From JBAXLO01 sp037134755 (GTDB taxonomy: Bacteria; Bacteroidota; Bacteroidia; Bacteroidales; JACABE01), in assembly GCA_037134755.1 (NCBI GenBank), contig JBAXLO010000140.1, positions 1 through 12,409 on the forward strand: DNA of 12,409 nucleotides, written 5' to 3'. Shown here one piece after another: positions 6,544-12,409 of the stretch. Both the position numbers and the translations under genes were made by a program. The stretch's first letter is position 1. Every line of letters begins with the position of its first letter. A model generated the notes under the pieces. It was not told where the DNA came from, made no database searches, and was given only the letters and a program-made list of their open reading frames with translations.

Positions 6544-7212
6544 TTATTTTTCGTGAGATTTTAATTCTTCTAAAACTCCTTTTAAAATAAAATCAATCTG
6601 ATATTTATATTTTTTATAATTATTCTTTAATGATGGATTAGTTTTAAAGAATATTTTCTGATAGTTATATTTATTTAATATTGGCTTTGGTGGATTTTTA
6701 TAAACAGTCATAGCTGTAAATTCTCTATTTTCGTAAGGATTTTTTGCTCCGTAATATCTATTGTTTATAAAACCCCAAGTTAAATCATTTAATAGATCTT
6801 TATTCTTTCCTATTCTTTTAAATACTAATTCGGGATATTTTACAAATAATCTTTCCAATGCAAAACTTCTTTCTTCCTCGCATGAACCATCTGTAAACTT
6901 CATATATCTTAGATAATAATCAACACCTAGGCTATCACCATATTTTATACATATATCTGAGAATACTTTTGTGAGACTATGTGAAACATAGGAAGCTTTA
7001 TTAACTACACTATCAATACAATCAACATAGTTAAGTTTATAAAGTTCTTTAGTGATTATCCAACTTTTATTAATATCATTATTTGTAATTGGTTTATGTT
7101 TTAAGATTTTTAGAAGTTTATCAAACTTTGATTTACATGTATTACATTGTTGTCCTTCTGAAATAAAACATGTTGTAAGAAATATTGTAAATATTAATAA
7201 TATTTTTTTCAT
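6544..7212 (-). CDS. Exported protein of unknown function
   Basis: A 222-residue protein with a clear N-terminal signal peptide: MKK, a hydrophobic stretch at 4-17, and a likely cleavage after SEG (20) before QQC. The cysteine at 15 in LTTC is not a good lipobox, so I favour a soluble periplasmic or secreted protein over a lipoprotein. The mature part is Lys/Tyr/Asn-rich and appears mostly helical, with a CNTC pair (Cys23, Cys26) right after the cleavage site and further cysteines at 65, 88 and 111 that could form disulfides. I recognise no family. It lies on the minus strand after the small membrane-protein gene at 7296, but its own promoter-like sequence suggests it is transcribed independently. 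Inverted-repeat hairpins follow its stop. Confidence 0.75.
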   Translation of the reverse strand: MKKILLIFTIFLTTCFISEGQQCNTCKSKFDKLLKILKHKPITNNDINKSWIITKELYKLNYVDCIDSVVNKASYVSHSLTKVFSDICIKYGDSLGVDYYLRYMKFTDGSCEEERSFALERLFVKYPELVFKRIGKNKDLLNDLTWGFINNRYYGAKNPYENREFTAMTVYKNPPKPILNKYNYQKIFFKTNPSLKNNYKKYKYQIDFILKGVLEELKSHEK

Positions 7213-7258
7213 GTTATTTTCTTATTAAGTATTGATATAATATTAAAAAAACTCACTA

Positions 7259-7288
7259 CAAAAATACTAATAATTATCATCACTCAAA
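7259..7288 (-). promoter_or_regulatory. Promoter of the 6544-7212 gene
   Basis: The minus strand shows TTTG (7285-7288), an 18-nt spacer, then TATTTTTG (7259-7266), fitting the Bacteroidota -33/-7 pattern. Downstream follows GTAGTGAGTTTTT. The segment is nearly identical to the promoter of the next upstream gene. The leader to the ATG at 7212 would be about 40 nt. Confidence 0.65.
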
Positions 7289-7295
7289 TTTTATT

Positions 7296-7601
7296 TTAAT
7301 CAACCAATTTTATCCTTTTCAGATAATTAAAATACTCTTCTACACTTAAAGTATCTTTATTAGATTGTAAATTATTTAGGAGTTCTTTTTTTATTTTATT
7401 CAAATTCCTTTTAGTTTTTAATCTTTTAATGAATAGGATATAACCAATTATAAAAACAATCCAAGTATAAACATTTCCCACAGGAATAATAATAAAGCTT
7501 AATATTAAAAAGATATATTGCTTATACCAACTTTGATGATAATGGTTAATATCAAATTCATATCCGGTTATTTGTTCAGGAAATAGATTCTCGTTAATCA
7601 T
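7296..7601 (-). CDS. Small two-helix membrane protein of unknown function
   Basis: A 101-residue protein with two hydrophobic segments (about 28-42 and 44-60) joined by a very short turn (VGNVYTW), making a helical hairpin in the inner membrane. A Lys/Arg-rich segment follows (KRLKTKRNLNKIKKE, 59-73), so the positive-inside rule places the C-terminus in the cytoplasm. The tail (74-101) looks helical and charged. No family recognised. It is likely a real gene because it has a well-formed promoter 27 nt upstream and an A-rich start region. The size and hairpin topology resemble many accessory membrane proteins, but nothing in the sequence assigns a role. Confidence 0.6.
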   Translation of the reverse strand: MINENLFPEQITGYEFDINHYHQSWYKQYIFLILSFIIIPVGNVYTWIVFIIGYILFIKRLKTKRNLNKIKKELLNNLQSNKDTLSVEEYFNYLKRIKLVD

Positions 7602-7627
7602 TTTCTTTTTATTTTAAAAACTCACAA

Positions 7628-7657
7628 CAAAATTACTAATAATTATCCCTTCCTCAA
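7628..7657 (-). promoter_or_regulatory. Promoter of the 7296-7601 gene
   Basis: The minus strand has TTG (7655-7657), a 19-nt spacer, then TAATTTTG (7628-7635), followed by TTGTGAGTTTTT. It matches the 7259-7288 promoter almost base for base from GATAATTATTAG to GAGTTTTT. The predicted leader is about 20 nt. Confidence 0.65.
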
Positions 7658-7826
7658 TTTATTTTACAATCTAATTTCTGTTTCCATAAATAAATAATCA
7701 CAAGAGTATTCTTATTTTGTATTTACAAAACATACATAATATACATGTGTAAGAAAGATGTAAATGCATTATACTTAAAATACAAATAGCCATCAAAATT
7801 ATTTTGGAGGAGTACATTTATTTTTG
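7658..7826. other. AT-rich intergenic segment between promoter and repeat array
   Basis: No gene seen. TTTTGTATTTACAAAACAT near 7714-7732 contains a small inverted repeat (TTTTGTA/TACAAAA). Otherwise this is featureless AT-rich sequence. Confidence 0.5.
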
Positions 7827-8060
7827 GAACGTCCCCACGACTTCGATTTGTCATACTTTTTTAACGAGAACGTCCCCACGACTTCGATTTGCCATACTTT
7901 TTTAACGAGAACGTCCCCTGACTTCATTGTGCCATACTTTTTTAACCAGTATGTCCCCACGACTTAGATGTGCCATACTTTTTTAACCAGTACGTCCCCA
8001 TGACTTCGATGTGCCATACTTTTTTAAAAAGTACGTCCCCACGACTTCGATGTGCCATCC
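7827..8060. repeat. 41-bp tandem repeat array, about six copies
   Basis: The block ACGTCCCC(ACG)ACTTC recurs at 7829, 7870, 7911, 7951 (as ATGTCCCC), 7992 and 8033, giving a 41-bp period with one 40-bp step. Each unit then runs through a TGCCATAC-like block and TTTTTTAA. The last copy ends at CCATCC. Early copies have CGATTTG and AACGAGA; later copies have GATGTG and AACCAGTA, so the array changes type along its length. A 41-bp period cannot keep a reading frame and there are no unique spacers, so it is neither coding nor a CRISPR array. It is more GC-rich than its surroundings. It lies downstream of the 8144 gene and upstream of the 7296 gene. Confidence 0.9.
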
Positions 8061-8143
8061 ACAAAATTCGAGTTGCTCCACAAATTAATCTGATGAGAGC
8101 TTTTGTGTTTTATTACCTTTTAATAATTATGTGTTATCGTTAA

Positions 8144-8983
8144 TCAAACATCTAAATTCTCTTTCTTTTTATTTAGCAAAACAATTCCATAATAAATCAT
8201 TATCAATACAAATACGTGAAATCCTACACACCACCAATCTTTAATTATTATAAATAACAAAGTATCTAATCCATATATAATCATACCGAATAAAAATGCC
8301 CATCTCTGTCTCCGTTTGGCAAATATCCACAAAAATATAAAGATACTCGAAATAAATATATTAATAATTAATCCTATGATATTATTATCTTCTTTTGACA
8401 TGTTTGTCAAAGCATTGATAAACTGTGTTATTCCAAGTCCGAAAACAAAGTATATTTGACTATGAAACAATTCAACAATTGAGTTGATAATTGATAATAT
8501 ACCTATCCACAAAAACCATGAATAGCTGCCGGAAACTTGTGCTTTTGTTTCGACTTCAACTTTTAGTTGTTCTTCAATCTTTTCTTTTCTAGCTGATTTT
8601 ATTGCTTCGGTTGTAATTTTTAAATCTCTTTGTTTAACAATTTGTTTAGCCAGCGTAACTTCAAGCTCAGCCCAATCTTCGGGATTAGCAATTACCTCAA
8701 TAATATCTTCATCCGAAAAAGAATATAAATAATGATCATCATCTGCATTTTCTTCCTTCGGACTGTTATCATTAATAAATAAATGATTAACTTTCTCGAA
8801 GTTGTCTTCATCAATAAAAACAACTACTTGTTTATCAAAAGGACTCATATTAGAAGCTGCTATGTCAAAGCTCCCTAATGAATCATTTATACGATAAGTA
8901 ATATCGTTTTCTTCGAGTAAGTCTATTAATTTTACAGCCGATTCAATAGTTGGGAATCTTTGATATTCAATAAAATTTTCCAT
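8144..8983 (-). CDS. Membrane protein with DUF2007-like N-terminal domain
   Basis: A 279-residue protein. Residues 1-72 (FIEYQRFPTIESAVKLIDLL, later YRINDS and VVVFIDEDNFEKV) resemble the small ferredoxin-like DUF2007 'putative signal transducing protein' domain, common in Bacteroidota. An acidic linker (73-95) leads to a charged helical segment at 101-148, possibly a coiled coil. About five membrane helices follow (154-172, 176-192, 202-221, 228-247, 252-270), with the positively charged loop KRRQR at 223-227 and a KKKENLDV tail. The order suggests a cytoplasmic sensor-like domain anchored by a C-terminal helix bundle. Substrate and partner are unknown. It is monocistronic by position, with its own promoter upstream and the 41-bp array downstream. 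Confidence 0.75.
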   Translation of the reverse strand: MENFIEYQRFPTIESAVKLIDLLEENDITYRINDSLGSFDIAASNMSPFDKQVVVFIDEDNFEKVNHLFINDNSPKEENADDDHYLYSFSDEDIIEVIANPEDWAELEVTLAKQIVKQRDLKITTEAIKSARKEKIEEQLKVEVETKAQVSGSYSWFLWIGILSIINSIVELFHSQIYFVFGLGITQFINALTNMSKEDNNIIGLIINIFISSIFIFLWIFAKRRQRWAFLFGMIIYGLDTLLFIIIKDWWCVGFHVFVLIMIYYGIVLLNKKKENLDV

Positions 8984-9042
8984 GATATTATTTAAAATTA
9001 TTTTATAATTATTAACTTCTTGCCAATATTAAAAACACACAA

Positions 9043-9050
9043 CAAAGATA
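9043..9050 (-). promoter_or_regulatory. Putative -7 promoter element of the 8144-8983 gene
   Basis: The minus strand reads TATCTTTG, then TTGTGTGTTTTT, which resembles the downstream part of the promoters at 7259 and 7628. The -33 region lacks a clear TTTG. The predicted leader is about 50 nt. Confidence 0.55.
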
Positions 9051-9399
9051 CAATAAATAATTGCACGCACGATTTTTTAAATGACATAAATTTAGATTTC
9101 TACAAAAAAATGAAAGTTAGATTAAATGATGATAGATAAGTCTTTTATATTCTTGTTTTGTTGCAATTTTTTAATATTTGGAAAACTAGTCCCAAATCGG
9201 GACTGTTTTTATTGAAATTGTATTTTATTAATTATAAAAAGCAATTATAAATAATCTTTATGTGTCAGAAATTCAATATGTAAGTACAAGTTGAAATAAT
9301 AAAAGTAAAAAGAGATAGAATAGGCTTACTTTTTGCATATTGTAATGAAATTAAAACATAATAGGAATTCTATATTTAATATCGATTAATACAGTGAAT
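9051..9399. other. Divergent intergenic region upstream of the adhesin gene
   Basis: No gene seen. It separates a minus-strand gene from the plus-strand adhesin and contains the hairpin at 9182-9209. A plus-strand TACTTTTTG at 9327-9335 is one base off a -7 box and lacks a -33 partner, so the adhesin promoter is unresolved. Confidence 0.5.
9182..9209. terminator. Hairpin with flanking A and T runs, terminator-like
   Basis: AAAAC(T)AGTCCC pairs with GGGACTGTTTT around the loop AAATC, with a single bulged T. The T-run follows directly on the plus strand, and a shorter TTTT follows on the minus strand. No plus-strand gene ends here, so it may insulate the adhesin from upstream transcription, end an unseen small RNA, or block antisense transcripts leaving the adhesin region. 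Confidence 0.5.
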
Positions 9400-12300
9400 A
9401 TGAAAACTCAATTTTTTATCAAGATTAACAAGATGTATTTAAGATTATATATTATAATATTAATAGCATTAATCTCAGGTGAAATTTCTGCAGAGGGAAC
9501 AAAACAAACAACTCCATATAACGCATCTACAGCACAAACAGTTTTATTACAGATCAACAGAACAACTGATGGAGGTGATTCATCAAGATTTGCAGGATGG
9601 AATGCAACTAGCGTATTTGATCGTTTATACTTTACAATAAGCGACTATACAACTGAGAAAGTATACCTAGGATTTAAGAAAAATAGTGCAACTTCTCAAG
9701 ATGTTTATTTCAGAATTAAACGTCCTGATGGGACAATTGTTTTTACAGGTATAGCCCCTCCAAGTAGTGTAGGTGGAGCCGGTTGGATAGGGACATGGAG
9801 TCAGGCAAATATTGGACCAAGTAATTTAAGTGGTAATACAGGTGGTTATTTAGCAACAGTATTTGATCCAAGTATAATTACTAACAGTCATTATAATGGA
9901 GATTATTATATTGAATTTAATATTGGCACTACAGCTAATAATACTGAGATTGATCTACTTTATTATGATATAACAATAGCTAATGGACCAACAAATGCTA
10001 ATGTAAAAAATGGACGTCTTTGGTCTTATGATTGGGGTTTTAATACTCAAAGTTATACTTCAGGTGGTTATTATGGGAGTTTGTTTTCTTATACAAACGA
10101 TCAAATAGTAACTGAAATAGATTTAAATGGGATACAACCTTTTATGTTTAGAGTTTTTAACAACGAATGGGGTCCTGAAAATTCTAATACTTTAATTGAA
10201 AATAGAAAGTCAAGAGAAGGACAATTGGGAACTCCTGAATTTAAATTATTTTTAAATAATCCTGATTCAATTATATATCCTTCATCTGCTAATGCAGCTC
10301 GCAACTTAACATTTAAAGGCTTAACTGGATGTGGAAATAATTATTGTTTTAATGTGACAATTGATGGAAATGCTCTAACAGAATTAAGATTAGACCTAAA
10401 TAACAATGGTAGCTATTTAGATCCAGTTGATAGAATAATTGAACAACAAGTTACAACAGGGGATAACTGTATCTTTTGGGATGGAAAAGATGGTTTAGGA
10501 AATACTGTCGATTCAAATGTTACTTTTAGAATGTATTTATATACTAAAGTTGGTGTTACTCACTTACCGGTTTATGACGCAGAGAATCATCCTAATGGTT
10601 ATTTAGCAAGGTTAGTGCGTCCTTTAGGGATAGGTGATATGGTTATGTATTATGATAATACACCTCTAGCAGCTCAAGGTAATATGCCAGCAGGTACTAA
10701 AAACTTGATTGGAATAACTCCTCCAGATCCTTTAAGTGGTAGTTTAGTTGATACAAATGGCGTTAATAGATGGTATAGTACAGGTTTCCCATATTTTGGA
10801 GATCAAAGAACAGTTAATACTTGGTGGTCTATTAGGAAAGCTGCTATAACTGATTTAGTAACAACCAAGCCTTATTGTGCAGATCTTCAGATTAGCAAAA
10901 CTGATGGAAGTGCTACTTACATTCCTGGATCAACAGTTGTTTATACAATTGTAGTTAAGAATAATGGTCCTGATAAATCTTTAGGAGCTACAGTAATTGA
11001 TAATGCTCCTACTGGAACTAGTATAACAAATTGGACAGCTTCTTACGTTAATGGTGCTAATGGAAATGCTTCAGGAACTGGAGATATTAATCAAATTGTA
11101 AATTTACCTTTAAATGGACAGATAACTTATACAGTTTATTTATTAGTGCCATCTTCACATATAGGGAATTTAAAAAATACAGCTCAGGTAATTCCATCAA
11201 TTAATTATTCTGATCCAGATTCAACAAATAACACTGCTTCAGATGAAGATATATTGGGTAGCTATGCTGATTTAGCTGTAACAAAGACTGTAAGTAATCT
11301 AACTCCAAGCATTGGAAGTAATGTGACATTTACTATCACAGCAACAAATAATGGACCAAATAATGCTACTGGTGTAGTTGTTGCAGATGTAGTACCTACA
11401 GGTTATACATTTGTAAGTGCAACTCCTTCAACAGGAACTTGGACTGCACCAAACTATTGGACAATTGGTAATTTAAATATTGGTGCTAGTGCAACATTAA
11501 CAGTTGTTGGTACTGTAAAGCCTACAGGAACATATTCAAACACTGCTACAATAACAGGAAATGAACCAGATCCAATCACATCTAATAATACTTCAACAGT
11601 AACACCTGTGCCAGTTCCAGCTTTAAATGCAAATATCAGTTCTCAAACTAATGTTAATTGTTTTGGTCAAGCTACAGGAACAGCTACAGTAACTGTCTCT
11701 GGTGGAACACCTGCTTACACTTATTCATGGAATACAACTCCAGTTCAGACTTTGTCAACTGCTACAGGACTTACAGCTGGTAACTATATTGTAACAATCA
11801 CAGATAATAATGGTTTCTCAACAACAGCTTCTGCAATTATAACACAACCAGCAGCAGCATTAAGTGCAAGCATTAGCTCACAAACTAATGTTAATTGTTT
11901 TGGTCAAGCAACAGGAACAGCTTCTGTAACCACAACAGGAGGAACATCTCCATATATTTATTCATGGAATACAACTCCTGTACAAACTGGATGTACAGCT
12001 TCAGGATTGACAGCAGGAACATATACAGTTTCTATTATAGATAACAAAGGATGCTCAACAACAGTATCTACAATAATAACACAACCAGCAGCTGCATTAA
12101 ATGCAAGTATTAGTTCTCAAACTAATGTTAATTGTTTTGGTCAAGCTACAGGAACAGCTACAGTAACTGTCTCTGGTGGAACACCTGCTTGCACTTATTC
12201 ATGGAATACAACACCTGTTCAAACAACAATTACAGCTTCAGGATTGACAGCAGGAACATATACAGTTTCTGTTTTAGATTATAAAGGATGTTCTACAACT

Positions 12301-12409
12301 GCTTCAACAATAGTAACACAACCAGCAGCTACTTTAAATGCAAGTATTAGTTCACAAACTAATGTTAATTGTTTTGGTCAAGCTACAGGAACAGCTTCTG
12401 TAACCACAA
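9400..12409 (+). CDS. Large exported adhesin-like protein with DUF11 and SprB repeats (3' end outside window)
   Basis: Open from ATG 9400 to the window edge (1003 full codons, no stop). A signal peptide is visible: MKTQFFIKINK, a hydrophobic core YIIILIALIS, and a likely cut after ISA near residue 31. An in-frame ATG at 9433 would give a shorter n-region and is an equally credible start. Residues about 35-490 are an unassigned region rich in Asn/Gly/Thr/Tyr, with a FlgD-like DLNNNGSYLDP...FWDGKDGLGN segment around 330-370. Two DUF11 domains follow (about 494-618 from ADLQISKTD, and 623-735 from ADLAVTKTV, each with the NNGP motif). SprB-type repeats of 79 residues begin at 744 (TNVNCFGQATGTA, later YSWNTTPVQT, then ITQPAA). 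Such proteins are usually type IX secretion cargo with a C-terminal sorting domain, which would lie beyond the window. Likely role: cell-surface adhesion or gliding. Confidence 0.88.
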   Translation, partial: MKTQFFIKINKMYLRLYIIILIALISGEISAEGTKQTTPYNASTAQTVLLQINRTTDGGDSSRFAGWNATSVFDRLYFTISDYTTEKVYLGFKKNSATSQDVYFRIKRPDGTIVFTGIAPPSSVGGAGWIGTWSQANIGPSNLSGNTGGYLATVFDPSIITNSHYNGDYYIEFNIGTTANNTEIDLLYYDITIANGPTNANVKNGRLWSYDWGFNTQSYTSGGYYGSLFSYTNDQIVTEIDLNGIQPFMFRVFNNEWGPENSNTLIENRKSREGQLGTPEFKLFLNNPDSIIYPSSANAARNLTFKGLTGCGNNYCFNVTIDGNALTELRLDLNNNGSYLDPVDRIIEQQVTTGDNCIFWDGKDGLGNTVDSNVTFRMYLYTKVGVTHLPVYDAENHPNGYLARLVRPLGIGDMVMYYDNTPLAAQGNMPAGTKNLIGITPPDPLSGSLVDTNGVNRWYSTGFPYFGDQRTVNTWWSIRKAAITDLVTTKPYCADLQISKTDGSATYIPGSTVVYTIVVKNNGPDKSLGATVIDNAPTGTSITNWTASYVNGANGNASGTGDINQIVNLPLNGQITYTVYLLVPSSHIGNLKNTAQVIPSINYSDPDSTNNTASDEDILGSYADLAVTKTVSNLTPSIGSNVTFTITATNNGPNNATGVVVADVVPTGYTFVSATPSTGTWTAPNYWTIGNLNIGASATLTVVGTVKPTGTYSNTATITGNEPDPITSNNTSTVTPVPVPALNANISSQTNVNCFGQATGTATVTVSGGTPAYTYSWNTTPVQTLSTATGLTAGNYIVTITDNNGFSTTASAIITQPAAALSASISSQTNVNCFGQATGTASVTTTGGTSPYIYSWNTTPVQTGCTASGLTAGTYTVSIIDNKGCSTTVSTIITQPAAALNASISSQTNVNCFGQATGTATVTVSGGTPACTYSWNTTPVQTTITASGLTAGTYTVSVLDYKGCSTTASTIVTQPAATLNASISSQTNVNCFGQATGTASVTT
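11629..12409 (+). repeat. In-frame 237-bp tandem repeats encoding SprB modules
   Basis: Copies begin at 11629, 11866 and 12103, with a partial fourth at 12340; the landmark CAAACTAATGTTAATTG recurs at exactly 237-bp steps (11644, 11881, 12118, 12355). Copies 1 and 3 share GCTACAGTAACTGTCTCTGG, while copies 2 and 4 share GCTTCTGTAACCACAA at the same place, so the array alternates A-B-A-B with a 474-bp higher-order period. DNA similarity is high enough for recombination between copies to change their number. Confidence 0.92.

Noticed and set aside
7224..7242. Similarity of TAAGTATTGAT to the core of the 42-bp repeat at the left edge
   Set aside because: The match is only about 11 AT-rich bases and lacks the palindrome or GATGAC part; chance is likely.
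7827..8060. CRISPR array or repeat-protein reading of the 41-bp array
   Set aside because: There are no variable spacers between units, and the 41-bp period shifts the frame at every copy.
8050..8115. Terminator for the 8144 gene from CACAAAA...TTTTGTG
   Set aside because: The arms are only 7 bp, the loop is long and there is no U-run; too weak to call.
10101..10304. 67-residue minus-strand frame
   Set aside because: It lies entirely within the adhesin coding region, has no motif, and lacks its own promoter.

Overview
The window looks like part of a Bacteroidota chromosome, most likely Bacteroidales-like. The evidence is low GC throughout, A-rich start regions without clear Shine-Dalgarno sequences, promoter boxes of the Bacteroidota TAnnTTTG type, an hpt-adk-obg gene order known from Bacteroidales, and a surface protein with SprB repeats of the kind exported by type IX secretion. 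No rRNA, tRNA, CRISPR array or transposase gene was found.

Layout. Positions 1-243 hold a 42-bp tandem repeat whose copies alternate in an 84-bp A-B pattern. An AT-rich stretch follows, with a possible broken reading frame on the minus strand. From 756 to 4370 runs a plus-strand housekeeping block: hpt (purine salvage), a 389-residue protein made of two fused adenylate kinase domains, a further single-domain adenylate kinase, and the Obg GTPase, whose ATG directly follows the adenylate kinase stop codon. So three adenylate kinase domains sit where one is normal, and the middle one has lost key catalytic residues. Short arrays of a 9-bp unit (AGTACTTRR) lie just after the stop codons of hpt, the fused adk and obg. 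A perfect 28-bp inverted repeat separates obg from the convergent gene pruA (glutamate semialdehyde dehydrogenase, proline catabolism) and probably ends transcription in both directions.

From about 6100 to 9100 the window becomes accessory in character. It has a nested inverted-repeat element resembling a pair of REP hairpins (6387-6528) and three minus-strand genes: an exported protein, a small two-helix membrane protein, and a protein with a DUF2007-like N-terminus plus about five membrane helices. It also has a non-coding 41-bp tandem array (7827-8060). The three genes have similar promoter sequences, and two of these are near-copies over about 35 bp.

From 9400 to the right edge runs the start of a large exported adhesin-like protein: signal peptide, a long unassigned N-terminal region, two DUF11 domains, then SprB repeats of exactly 237 bp that alternate between two subtypes. 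The gene is open at the window end.

The most unusual content is the adenylate kinase expansion with a degenerate fused domain and the 9-bp arrays tied to gene ends in the same operon. Next are the REP-like nested palindrome and the two families of non-coding tandem repeats.
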